From Paraflavisolibacter caeni (GTDB taxonomy: Bacteria; Bacteroidota; Bacteroidia; Chitinophagales; Chitinophagaceae): a stretch of 64,000 nt of DNA. The position numbers and the translations under genes were made by a program. The stretch covers positions 124,001-188,000 of the forward strand of contig NZ_JAOTIF010000003.1 of NCBI RefSeq assembly GCF_025628885.1, in the 5' to 3' direction. Shown piece by piece: positions 37,701-45,898 of this stretch. The notes beneath the pieces were generated by a model. The model had not been told where the DNA came from and did no database searches. It saw nothing but the letters and a program-made list of their open reading frames with translations. How positions within the stretch are numbered: the first letter of the stretch is position 1; each line of letters starts with the position of its first letter.

Positions 37701-37810
37701 AAGGTTACGATCCGGACTTCATCAGCAATGGTACGTTTGACAGGGGCTTTGACTATGGTTCTTTCCCTAATCCACGTTCTATCATTTTTGGTTTGCAATT
37801 AGGTTTATAA
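34736..37810 (+). CDS. SusC/RagA-family TonB-linked outer membrane transporter, glycan locus 2
   Basis: This 1024-residue transporter has a signal peptide (ending TASAQ), a carboxypeptidase-regulatory-like domain (about 38-115, FKGVVTNVKGEPVSGATVIV), the TonB box and plug (NEVVVVGYGTQRKKDLTGSV; VLKDASAGAIYGSRGANGVV) and a barrel ending in GLQLGL. It is the first gene of a plus-strand operon with susD, two GH51 genes and a GH43 gene, and diverges from the sensor kinase. By context it would import arabino-oligosaccharides. Confidence 0.93.
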   Translation: MRLTCRSLLKSGLCSLLFAALIVQSHTASAQQSVKRVFKGVVTNVKGEPVSGATVIVKGTSNGVSTDANGAFIIEAPENATVVVTSVGFQGEEMALRGQQISVRLNEIANNLNEVVVVGYGTQRKKDLTGSVAVIKVDDAKKTASYDVARQLQGQAAGISVQGSGEPGGFVNIQIRGASSFADNNPLWVVDGVPLGAPYDFNPNDIESIQVLKDASAGAIYGSRGANGVVIITTKKGKSGALRVNYTGTYGFQSVPKKIPVLNREQYQKYVSVAEKNAGIATLAPANDPANPAYVNNINTNWQDEMYKTGTIQDHNINLSGGNEFISFNTSLGYFDQTGTVSGPQKYNRYTLNNVFQGKKGRLSFGGKVAYTQSHKVGYGVTDGHAVFGGTVTGMLTAIPTIPVYDEKRLGGYGGSDQTIHRAISQNPVGLNNIVEDENDRNRMLGNIWGEVEIVKNLKYKLNLSYDRADWFNTHFEPRFDMGFYYLNNNYYFREQRGFDNSKLAENTLTYLLLAGKHKVDFLAGYTYQEDNNSWTLNKAQDATDLPKRAFSQIPGSAKSTEDWKATRVLLSYLGRMNYNYDDRYLLTVNVRRDGSSAFGPANKWGNFGGFSGAWNLSNEDWIQLPAFISSLKLRGGYGSLGNQGPLPNYSYLSYINTSANYLFGTTGSSSQLLALGTSTVTQVDPSLKWEERNTTSVAADMAFLNNKLTFTAEYYKNVSKDMLATIPIPASVGSVPSSIWTNVASMQNTGMEFTLGYNGQAGQLKYNVNANAYTQKNKVIGLGPTVEYIEGAGSRTVVGRSIGELYGYQVEGIFQSASDISKHAYQQAQTAPGDIMYKDINGDKRISDDSDRVYLGSVIPKLSYGFNFSATYKNFDFSFFIQGRYGNKVNNGVYAALMTGDYGNQHADALNYWTPTNTNTNVPRPVIGDPNKNNWFSSRFVQNGSYARLQSMQIGYTLPASLLERTKAIKSLRVNLSGQNLLTITKYKGYDPDFISNGTFDRGFDYGSFPNPRSIIFGLQLGL

Positions 37811-37838
37811 AATCATTTTTCAACACCAACTTATTATT

Positions 37839-39401
37839 ATGAAATTCTTACGTTCAACATATATCGCCCCAATTTTAGGTCTGACGTTGCTTGCATCAAG
37901 CTGCAGCAAGAAGCTGGACCAGGAAAATCCAAACGCCGTTACTTCCGGCGACTTCTGGAAAACATCTGATGATGCCGTTAAAGGTGTGAATGCTGCTTAC
38001 GGTAGCTTGTTGGTAGAAGGTACTTATATGCGTAGTACGCCTTTCTTACTAGATACACGTGGTGATGATGTAAAGAGTAACAGTCCCTGGGGCCAGATGC
38101 GTAATACAGGAAAGTTCGCTCTGGATATCAACGATGCGGCTCTGTTTGGCTGGGCCTTCAACGCCTATTATGAAGGTGTAGCCCGCTCAAACCAGGTTAT
38201 TGATAATGTTCCTGGTATTGAAATGGAAGCGGCATTAAAAGATCGGGTTTTAGGTCAGGCATATTTCCTCCGTGGTTTGTATTTCTTCCACCTGGTGAAT
38301 ATGTATGGTAACGTTGCACTTCCTACGCACTTTCCCAAATCAAACGATGACTTCTTTGTGCTTCAGTCTACTGAGCAACAAGGATGGGAACAGGTGATTG
38401 CTGACTTTAAAAAAGCAGCTGAATTGCTGCCAGTTTCCTATACCAATGTTTCAGGTCCGGATCAAAACCAATTAGGTCGTGCTACCAAGGGCGCTGCTAT
38501 AGGTTACCTGGGTAAGGCTTACCTGTTTACTAAAAAATATACTGAGGCTGCCGCCCAGTTCAAGGCAATCATTGACCTGAATGTATATGACCTGATGCCA
38601 GCCTACCAGGATAATTTCAGACTGGCTACTGAAAACAATAAAGAATCCATCTTCGAAGTGCAGTTTGACCGTGATGCAGGTGGAAAGGATCTTGGCTGGC
38701 AAGGTGTTCCCAACTCTTCATGGGGTAAAACATCTGCACGTGCTATTACCTATGGTCCTCCCGGCTTTGGTTGGACAGACGTACAGCCCACTCGCTTTAT
38801 TTTTAACGAGTTTCAGAAAGAGAAGACCACTGCTGGTGCTGAGGATCCCCGCCTGACGGTTACCTTGTTTTACAACAAACCAGGGCTGAAACTGTATGGA
38901 CAGGATTTTGCTACCTACTATGCAAATGATGCTGTCAAACTGAACGACCTGTTTGTTGCTAAATACCAGAACAGTGAAACAATGGCCAATGAATTTGACT
39001 GGCGCTCTGGTATGAATGAAAGACTGATGCGTTATTCAGACATCCTGTTGATGTATGCTGAATGTTTGAACGAACTGGGCCAAACTTCACAGGCTTATCC
39101 ATATATTCAGAAAGTAAGAAGTCGTGTAGGTTTAGCCGACCTGGCTACAGTAAAACCCAATATGACACAACAACAAATGCGCGATCAGCTAGCGCATGAG
39201 CGTTTACTGGAGTTTAGCCTGGAAGGTCACCGGTTTGATGATATCAAACGCTGGGGCTGGCTGCAGGATGCAACAAAGCTGACGCAGTTAAAACAAAACG
39301 ATCCAGAGTTTGAAGGCTATGTTCCTGGAAGGGAACTACTGCCCATTCCTCCAAGCGAGCTGAAAGTGAATAAAGGTTTTAAGCAAAACAAGGGCTGGTA
39401 A
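37839..39401 (+). CDS. SusD/RagB-family glycan-binding lipoprotein, glycan locus 2
   Basis: This 520-residue lipoprotein has the lipobox LLASSCSKKLD (Cys about 22) followed by the SusD N-terminal signature SGDFWKTSDDAVKGVNAAYG. The C-terminal part shows the RagB/SusD features RYSDILLMYAECLNELGQ and LAHERLLEFSLEGHRFDDIKRW. It starts 28 bp after susC. A strong terminator follows, so the downstream arabinosidase genes may have a separate promoter or depend on readthrough. Confidence 0.93.
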   Translation: MKFLRSTYIAPILGLTLLASSCSKKLDQENPNAVTSGDFWKTSDDAVKGVNAAYGSLLVEGTYMRSTPFLLDTRGDDVKSNSPWGQMRNTGKFALDINDAALFGWAFNAYYEGVARSNQVIDNVPGIEMEAALKDRVLGQAYFLRGLYFFHLVNMYGNVALPTHFPKSNDDFFVLQSTEQQGWEQVIADFKKAAELLPVSYTNVSGPDQNQLGRATKGAAIGYLGKAYLFTKKYTEAAAQFKAIIDLNVYDLMPAYQDNFRLATENNKESIFEVQFDRDAGGKDLGWQGVPNSSWGKTSARAITYGPPGFGWTDVQPTRFIFNEFQKEKTTAGAEDPRLTVTLFYNKPGLKLYGQDFATYYANDAVKLNDLFVAKYQNSETMANEFDWRSGMNERLMRYSDILLMYAECLNELGQTSQAYPYIQKVRSRVGLADLATVKPNMTQQQMRDQLAHERLLEFSLEGHRFDDIKRWGWLQDATKLTQLKQNDPEFEGYVPGRELLPIPPSELKVNKGFKQNKGW

Positions 39402-39445
39402 TCCGTTTGAATCATTGTAATGTGCATGTCGTAGTATATATTGAC

Positions 39446-39483
39446 AATAAGGGGAAACTGTTTGTCTGTTTCCCCTTATTCTT
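39446..39483 (+). terminator. Terminator after the second susD
   Basis: A perfect 13-bp stem (AATAAGGGGAAAC / GTTTCCCCTTATT) with a 9-nt loop and a short T-rich tail lies 45 bp after the susD stop, splitting susCD from the arabinosidase genes. Confidence 0.8.
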
Positions 39484-39630
39484 TAGAAAATAAAAGATGT
39501 AAAAGATTCTTTATAAATTAAAAAGCTGAGCAATAAGAAATAAGTTTATATATATGTCAAAAAGACAATTATATTTATAAATTATTCTAACGTTGTTTAT
39601 TTTCTAACCATCAATTTTTTGAATCTTTTC

Positions 39631-41169
39631 ATGAAAAAGACATTTTCAATTCTATTGCTTGCTTTCACTGCAAAGTTTTCTATTGCCCAAAACTCCGTTG
39701 TATTGCAAGCCGATTCTGCAAAAATTACCATCAGCCGTCATATTTACGGGCACTTTGCCGAGCACCTTGGCCGGTGTATCTATGATGGATTTTATGTTGG
39801 AGAGAATAACACTAAAATCCCCAACACAAATGGAGTACGCAATGATCTTGTGGAAGCTCTCAGGAAACTAAAGATCCCGAACCTGCGCTGGCCGGGTGGA
39901 TGCTTTGCCGATACCTATCATTGGAAAGACGGTATTGGACCTAAGGACAAACGCCCATCCATGGTGAATACATGGTGGGGAGGTGTTACTGAAAACAATT
40001 CCTTTGGAACCCATGACTTCTTAAATATGTGTGAACTGCTGGGCACAGAACCTTACCTGGCAGGCAATATCGGTAGTGGAACAGTGGAAGAACTACGTGA
40101 GTGGGTGCAATATGTGAACTTCAGCGGTAAAAGCCCCATGTCAGATTTGCGCCGTGAAAACGGTCGCGATAAACCCTGGAAAGTAAAATTCTGGGGCGTG
40201 GGTAACGAAGCCTGGGGCTGTGGCGGTAACATGAAGCCAGAGTACTATACAGACCTTTACCGTAAGTATGCAACCTTCATGGTTGATTGGGACAATACAG
40301 GTGGTCTGTTCCGCATTGCTTCTGGTGCGAATTCTGCTGATTACGCATGGACAGAGACCCTGATGAAAAACATTCCGATCAATATGCTGAGTGGTGTTGC
40401 TTTGCACCATTATTCTGTGATCGACTGGAATAAAAAAGGGGCTTCAACAGGATTTGATGAAAAACAATATTTCACTACCATGAAGCGGGCCACCTTTATG
40501 GATACCCTTGTTGTAAAACACTCCGCCATTATGGATAAATACGATCCCAGCAAAAGGGTAGCCTTGGTGGTAGACGAATGGGGTGGATGGTATGACGTTG
40601 AGCCCGGCACCAATCCTGGCTTTCTTTACCAGCAAAACACAATGAGGGATGCTATGATTGCCGGCGTTACCCTGAACATCTTTCATAACCACGCGGACCG
40701 CGTGCGTATGGCAAACCTGGCGCAAGCTGTAAATGTATTGCAGTCGGTGATACTTACAGAAGGAGACAAGATGCTGCTTACGCCAACTTATCACGTGATG
40801 GAAATGTATAATGTGCACCAGGATGCCAAGCTCATTCCTATTACACTGAAAAGCAATGATTATGTTTTTGAAGGAGAAAAACTGGCGGCTGTTTCTGCTT
40901 CAGCATCGATAGATTCCCTGGGACGCACGCATATTTCTTTGGTGAATATTGATGCAAAGAAAGATCAGGAGATTACAATTGACCTGAAAGGTGCCAAATT
41001 CAGCAGCCTTTCAGGACGGATACTATCCTCCGCCAAGTTGCAGGATTACAACTCTTTTAGCAATCCGGATAAAATAAAACCACAAGCATTTAAGGGCGCA
41101 ACTTTAAAAGGAAATTCACTTCAGGTAAAAATGCCGCCTTTTTCTGTTGTGGTGCTTGAATTGAAATAA
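39631..41169 (+). CDS. GH51 alpha-L-arabinofuranosidase, secreted
   Basis: This 512-residue exported enzyme removes arabinofuranosyl units from arabinan or arabinoxylan. The ATG at 39631 gives a clear signal peptide ([19 protein letters not shown]); the upstream TTG at 39619 was not used. The GH51 barrel shows [31 protein letters not shown], acid/base Glu193 in [12 protein letters not shown] and nucleophile Glu316 in [11 protein letters not shown]. The length and layout match AbfA-type enzymes with a C-terminal beta domain. It is adjacent to a second GH51 and a GH43 gene. Confidence 0.93.
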   Translation: MKKTFSILLLAFTAKFSIAQNSVVLQADSAKITISRHIYGHFAEHLGRCIYDGFYVGENNTKIPNTNGVRNDLVEALRKLKIPNLRWPGGCFADTYHWKDGIGPKDKRPSMVNTWWGGVTENNSFGTHDFLNMCELLGTEPYLAGNIGSGTVEELREWVQYVNFSGKSPMSDLRRENGRDKPWKVKFWGVGNEAWGCGGNMKPEYYTDLYRKYATFMVDWDNTGGLFRIASGANSADYAWTETLMKNIPINMLSGVALHHYSVIDWNKKGASTGFDEKQYFTTMKRATFMDTLVVKHSAIMDKYDPSKRVALVVDEWGGWYDVEPGTNPGFLYQQNTMRDAMIAGVTLNIFHNHADRVRMANLAQAVNVLQSVILTEGDKMLLTPTYHVMEMYNVHQDAKLIPITLKSNDYVFEGEKLAAVSASASIDSLGRTHISLVNIDAKKDQEITIDLKGAKFSSLSGRILSSAKLQDYNSFSNPDKIKPQAFKGATLKGNSLQVKMPPFSVVVLELK

Positions 41170-41198
41170 AGTCCAGGTTAAAATAACTTTTAAAGAAC

Positions 41199-43184
41199 AT
41201 GAAAAAACAATTATTAAAACTTGCCGCATGTGGGTTATTGCTTGCATCAGTGAATGCATATGCTCAAACCCCCACAAAGACATTTGTGGTGAAAGCAGGT
41301 GAAGTGAAAGCTCCCATACAATCAACAATGTGGGGTGTGTTTTTTGAAGACATCAATTTCGGTGCTGATGGCGGCATTTATGCCGAGTTAGTCAAAAACC
41401 GTTCATTTGAATTTTCCAAACCTATGATGGGATGGACAATTCAACGGAAGGAATTCAAAGAAGGCGATGTGCTGGTTTTGAACCGTCAGCAAACAAATAC
41501 TGCCAACCCTCGTTTTATACGTGTTACCGCAACCAATGCCGAAAAAGGCAGCCTGTCTTTAACCAATGAAGGCTTTCGCGGTATAGGTATCAAAAAAGAT
41601 CTGCGTTATGATTTTTCAGTAATGTACCGCCAGCAAACGCCTGGCGTAAAGTTGAATGTTGAATTGATAAATGCAAAAGGTGATGTAATTGGAAGTACCG
41701 TTGTGAACCCTGAAGCTTCGGCAAGTGATTGGAAAAAAGCAACTGTCAGTTTCCTTGCAACAGCCACTGAGCCAAATGGAAAGTTCAGGATTAGCTTTGA
41801 AGGAAATGGAGTGATAGACCTGGATATGATCTCCTTATTCCCTGAAGATACCTGGAAGGGCCGTCCTGGTGGCATGCGTGCTGATATGATTCAAATGCTG
41901 GCGGATATGAAGCCTGGCTTTATCCGCTTTCCTGGTGGATGCATTGTAGAAGGATTCGACCTTTCTCAACGCTATCAATGGAAAAAAACCATTGGACCTG
42001 TAGAAGAACGTCAATTGTCCATCAACAGGTGGAATTTTGAATTCGCACACCGTCCTGCTCCGGATTATTTCCAAACATTTGGTTTAGGTTTCTTTGAATA
42101 TTTCCAATTGGCTGAAGACATTGGCGCTGAGCCACTGCCTATCTTAAACTGTGGCATGTCCTGCCAGTTCAATACAGCAGAAGTAGTGCCTCTTGACCAG
42201 TTAGGGCCCTATGTTCAGGATGCCTTGGACCTGATTGAATTTGCTAACGGAGATGTAAACTCTACATGGGGTAAAAAGCGTGCAGAGTTGGGCCACCCTG
42301 CTCCATTTAATTTAAAGATGCTGGGTGTGGGCAATGAAAATTGGGGTCCTCAATATGTTGAGCGTCTGAAGATATTTACCAAGGCCATCAAGGAAAAATA
42401 TCCCGATATCAAGATCGTGAACAGTTCTGGTACTGATCCCAATGGCGACCGTTTTGATTATCTGAACACTTCTTTAAGGAGCATGAAAGCCGACATTATA
42501 GATGAACATTACTATCGTCGTCCGGAATGGTTTTTACAAAATGCAAAGCGTTACGATCAATATGATCGCAATGGATCTAAAGTATTTGCTGGTGAATATG
42601 CTGCACAAAGCGACAAAACGGTTAGTGTAAATAACAGGAATAATTGGTTGACAGCTTTGTCTGAAGCTGCATTTATGACTGGCCTGGAAAGGAATGCTGA
42701 TGTTGTGTTTATGGCTTCCTATGCACCTTTGTTTGCACATGCAGAAGGCTGGCAGTGGACGCCTGATCTGATCTGGGTTGATAACCTGAATGTGATCGGG
42801 TCGGCTAATTACCAGGTGCAAAAGCTGTATTCTATCAATAAGGGTACACATGTTGTTCCGATGTTGTTGAAAAACGAGGCAATTGCCGGACAGGATAGCC
42901 TGTATGCTTCTGCAAGCCTCGATAAGAATACAAATGATATTATCCTGAAAGTAGTGAATGCATCAGGAAAAGAACAGCAATCTGAGATTACATTGGAAGG
43001 TGTGAAAAAATTAGCAGGTAAGGCAACATTGTACCAATTAAGCAGTGAAGAGCTGGATAAAGTTAACACTTTAGGAAATCCACCTTCAATTGCACCTGTT
43101 GAAAAGCAACTTTCTTTGAAAGGCAAAAAAATGAAGCTTTCCTTAGCTCCATACTCATTTAGTGTGGTGCGGGTTAAAATGTAA
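41199..43184 (+). CDS. GH51-type alpha-L-arabinofuranosidase with N-terminal carbohydrate-binding domain
   Basis: This 661-residue secreted enzyme (signal peptide ending NAYAQ) is longer than its neighbour because a carbohydrate-binding-like beta domain sits at about residues 75-215, after the opening motif WGVFFEDINFGADGGIYAEL. The barrel contains IRFPGGCIVEGFDL, acid/base Glu380 in GVGNENWGPQ and nucleophile Glu466 in VFAGEYAAQ. This architecture resembles the larger arabinofuranosidases also found in plants. It starts 29 bp after the first GH51 gene, so both are likely cotranscribed and act together on arabinan side chains. Confidence 0.92.
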   Translation: MKKQLLKLAACGLLLASVNAYAQTPTKTFVVKAGEVKAPIQSTMWGVFFEDINFGADGGIYAELVKNRSFEFSKPMMGWTIQRKEFKEGDVLVLNRQQTNTANPRFIRVTATNAEKGSLSLTNEGFRGIGIKKDLRYDFSVMYRQQTPGVKLNVELINAKGDVIGSTVVNPEASASDWKKATVSFLATATEPNGKFRISFEGNGVIDLDMISLFPEDTWKGRPGGMRADMIQMLADMKPGFIRFPGGCIVEGFDLSQRYQWKKTIGPVEERQLSINRWNFEFAHRPAPDYFQTFGLGFFEYFQLAEDIGAEPLPILNCGMSCQFNTAEVVPLDQLGPYVQDALDLIEFANGDVNSTWGKKRAELGHPAPFNLKMLGVGNENWGPQYVERLKIFTKAIKEKYPDIKIVNSSGTDPNGDRFDYLNTSLRSMKADIIDEHYYRRPEWFLQNAKRYDQYDRNGSKVFAGEYAAQSDKTVSVNNRNNWLTALSEAAFMTGLERNADVVFMASYAPLFAHAEGWQWTPDLIWVDNLNVIGSANYQVQKLYSINKGTHVVPMLLKNEAIAGQDSLYASASLDKNTNDIILKVVNASGKEQQSEITLEGVKKLAGKATLYQLSSEELDKVNTLGNPPSIAPVEKQLSLKGKKMKLSLAPYSFSVVRVKM

Positions 43185-43186
43185 TA

Positions 43187-43207
43187 GTGAATGGTGAATT
43201 GACCATT
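43187..43207. repeat. Three 7-bp repeat units between GH51 and GH43 genes
   Basis: GTGAATG, GTGAATT and GACCATT lie in tandem directly after the GH51 stop. Read on the other strand they match the ATTCACC-type units at 59432-59466. Confidence 0.5.
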
Positions 43208-43227
43208 CTCTAATAAACATTATCTGT

Positions 43228-44247
43228 ATGCGTAAACTTTTGTTTTTATTCATCGCTTTCTCTGCTTTGCAAGGTTGGGCACAGCCTGTTCCGGTTGGTA
43301 CGGTTACTGAAACTTTGCAAACACCCGTGCACGATCCTGTAATGATCAAGCAAGGCGATACCTATTACGTGTTTTGTACAGGTTTTGGCATTTCTGTTTT
43401 TTCGTCCAAAGACATGAAATCATGGAAAAAGGAAAAAGCTGTTTTCGACAAAGCACCTGAATGGGCGGTAAAAACTATTCCTGGCTTCAAAGGACATATC
43501 TGGGCCCCGGATATCAGCTACCAGAATGGAATGTATTATCTCTATTATGCAGTATCTGCTTTTGGTAAGAATACTTCCTGCATAGGGGTAGCGGTCAATA
43601 AAACATTGGATCCAACATCTCCTGATTTTAAATGGGAGGATAAAGGCAAAGTAATCCAATCAGTACCTGGCAGGGACATGTGGAATGCTATAGACCCTAA
43701 CCTTGTCGTGGATGATAGGAGCACACCCTGGCTGGCATTCGGTTCCTTCTGGGAAGGTATGAAGCTGGTGAAGCTGAATACAGACCTGTTGTCTGTGGCA
43801 GAACCCCAAGAGTGGTATACTATTTCAAAAAGACCGCGTGAATTTTCCATACCGGATTCCTTGGCGGGGAATGCAGCAATTGAAGCCCCATTTATTTTTA
43901 AAAAGGGAAAGTATTACTACCAATTTGTTTCGTTCGACTATTGTTGCAGGGCTGAAAAAAGTGATTACAAAATTGTCGTAGGCAGAAGCGAAAAAGTGAC
44001 CGGTCCTTACCTGGATAAAAACGGTACGCATATGGACATGAATGGAGGATCACTGGTGTTACAAGGGGATAAAGAATGGCATGGTGTGGGGCATAATTCT
44101 GCTTATACTTTCGATGGTAAAGACTACCTGATCTTTCACGGCTATGATGCCAAGGATAAAGGCCGGTCGAAATTGAGAATCGAAGAATTAAGCTGGGATG
44201 CAGAGGGCTGGCCTGTAGTCGGCAAAGCTTTGTCTGCTAAACTGTAG
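43228..44247 (+). CDS. GH43 arabinan endo-1,5-alpha-L-arabinosidase
   Basis: This 339-residue secreted five-bladed propeller enzyme would cut the 1,5-linked arabinan backbone. A signal peptide (residues 1-19, ending GWAQ) precedes the catalytic domain. The three acidic residues of GH43 are Asp36 (VHDPVMIKQ), Asp156 (NAIDPNLVVDD) and Glu219 (AIEAPFIFK). Segments such as HIWAPDISYQNGMYYLYY and VGHNSAYTFDGKDYLIFHGYD fit the endo-arabinanase subgroup. It is the last gene of the arabinan locus and has its own terminator. Confidence 0.92.
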   Translation: MRKLLFLFIAFSALQGWAQPVPVGTVTETLQTPVHDPVMIKQGDTYYVFCTGFGISVFSSKDMKSWKKEKAVFDKAPEWAVKTIPGFKGHIWAPDISYQNGMYYLYYAVSAFGKNTSCIGVAVNKTLDPTSPDFKWEDKGKVIQSVPGRDMWNAIDPNLVVDDRSTPWLAFGSFWEGMKLVKLNTDLLSVAEPQEWYTISKRPREFSIPDSLAGNAAIEAPFIFKKGKYYYQFVSFDYCCRAEKSDYKIVVGRSEKVTGPYLDKNGTHMDMNGGSLVLQGDKEWHGVGHNSAYTFDGKDYLIFHGYDAKDKGRSKLRIEELSWDAEGWPVVGKALSAKL

Positions 44248-44267
44248 TGTAGTTAGTAATTGAATAG

Positions 44268-44303
44268 AAAAGACCTGTCGGTGTAAACCTGGCAGGTCTT
44301 TTT
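44268..44303 (+). terminator. Terminator of the arabinan operon
   Basis: The stem AAAAGACCTG / CAGGTCTTTT with a 15-nt loop and a T run follows the GH43 stop by 20 bp. It lies between convergent genes and its A/T-rich arms could work on both strands. Confidence 0.85.
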
Positions 44304-44322
44304 GTTTATTTGATGTACAGGT

Positions 44323-45867
44323 TTATACAACTTTTCGTTGAAATCTCTTTCGCCAATAAATTATCAGCCCTGTGAGTGCTATCAGCATCAATCCAAGTGT
44401 TGATAACATCAAAACAGCATTGCGAACAGTCTTGCCACTGTCTTTTCCCAACCACATTTCCCAGTAATGATGCATATGGAGATTGCTAAAGCTAAAACGC
44501 TCCAGCTTGTCGGAGGCGCTCGTGACAGCAGCCAGCCTGCCTGAAGAAGTTTCAATGAAATAACTGTTGCCATTATCAATACTTACTTGTACAACAGGCA
44601 ATATTTTGTTCATCATGCTGTAATTATGGTCAAATGCATTGATGTTTTCTGTCTTATTGATATTGTGTGGTGTGTTTCCGGTGAATTGTTTGACTAGATA
44701 AATCGCATAAGCAGCATCGCCATTTTTCATTTCCTGTTGATCCTGCATGTTGAAATATCTCTTGTACCTTTTATTTCCCTGTTGAATGGCTACTTGCCAA
44801 AAGCTTTGATCATTTATTTTTATTGGAGAAATGCCAATGAGCTTTTCTTTCTTGTCCAATGATTCCTGGATTTCTTTCCATGAAAGATTCAGTTCTGTAG
44901 CTTTAAAAGTAGATGGGTTTACAATAGTTTTTGATGAGGGTTTCTGGGGCGCCTTGTTCCATGCATGCCAGGCACCACTGAAAGAAAAGAGTAGGGTAGT
45001 GGTAAGGAAAACTATACCCAGGCTCCGGTGCCATTTGCGATTCTTATGGGTAAAGGAAATGGCCTTGATTTTTTTCCTGTTGCTGATATAGTATGCATAA
45101 AATCCAAATACAGAAGTAAGAAAGCTTAGAGCAGAGAAAGCACCAAGCAATATACTTTTGGTCTTTCCAAGATCATTCAGGAAGCTCCAACTATGTGCCC
45201 AGGAAAAAAAGATATTGAATGCAGCTTTTCGGTCATCCATAGCCAGAGATAACCTGTCAGCGCCTGTTTCGATATAGAGCCGGATGTGATCATCCCGGTC
45301 AAAATCAATTCTGTAAACAGGCAGCAACTTGTTACTGCTTTTATACTCCTGATCAAACTGCCTGATCAGCTTAACGCGAGTAACAGGAGCCTGGTGAAAC
45401 TGTGAAGGCTCAGTCATGGCAGTAACAACTTCCAGCGCACCTGCGGTTGCATGGTGATGGCCTTCATTTTTGTTTTTGTGTTCAGTAATGGGCTCAGATA
45501 AAAACCTTTGTGCCAGGTAAGCTGCGTATACTTGATCACCATTATTTAAAATAGAACCCGATTGGGTGTTAATATAAGTGAGCGTATCAGCCTTTGGTTG
45601 CTGCACCTGGTAATAGTAGTCCTTGTGAAGCCTCACAATCCGGAAATTATTCAGCGTCTGAATGCCGTTTTGCTGCAAAGCTTTTTGCAAAGGAATGCTT
45701 ATCCTTGATGAATCAATTTCATTTGCTGGCAATGCCTGGTTTTTTACTGCAGGCTTAAATGAACTCATGAGCGGGTGTAAAAATCCGCTGATAGTCCACA
45801 TCAGCATTGGCACCATCACAATGAGACTGGTGATCAGGTGCCATTTAAGAATATTACGTCTGATCAC
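44323..45867 (-). CDS. PepSY-associated transmembrane protein
   Basis: This 514-residue inner-membrane protein has a first hydrophobic segment at residues 10-35 (LITSLIVMVPMLMWTISGFL), a large periplasmic PepSY-like region, two central segments (ILLGAFSALSFLTSVFGFYA; SLGIVFLTTTLLFSFSGAW) and a last one near 485-505. This is the layout of PepSY_TM proteins linked to siderophore or metal uptake, some acting as iron reductases. The start is GTG at 45867; there is no ATG and an in-frame stop lies upstream. It is the last gene after a TonB receptor and a small Cys protein on the minus strand. Confidence 0.82.
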   Translation of the reverse strand: MIRRNILKWHLITSLIVMVPMLMWTISGFLHPLMSSFKPAVKNQALPANEIDSSRISIPLQKALQQNGIQTLNNFRIVRLHKDYYYQVQQPKADTLTYINTQSGSILNNGDQVYAAYLAQRFLSEPITEHKNKNEGHHHATAGALEVVTAMTEPSQFHQAPVTRVKLIRQFDQEYKSSNKLLPVYRIDFDRDDHIRLYIETGADRLSLAMDDRKAAFNIFFSWAHSWSFLNDLGKTKSILLGAFSALSFLTSVFGFYAYYISNRKKIKAISFTHKNRKWHRSLGIVFLTTTLLFSFSGAWHAWNKAPQKPSSKTIVNPSTFKATELNLSWKEIQESLDKKEKLIGISPIKINDQSFWQVAIQQGNKRYKRYFNMQDQQEMKNGDAAYAIYLVKQFTGNTPHNINKTENINAFDHNYSMMNKILPVVQVSIDNGNSYFIETSSGRLAAVTSASDKLERFSFSNLHMHHYWEMWLGKDSGKTVRNAVLMLSTLGLMLIALTGLIIYWRKRFQRKVV

Positions 45868-45898
45868 TGGAAGAAAATTTGAATGTTTTCACATGCAC

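Noticed and set aside
19063-44247. Transfer of the glycan loci on a mobile element
   Set aside because: No integrase, transposase or direct-repeat boundaries were seen around them; the one tRNA in the window is far away.
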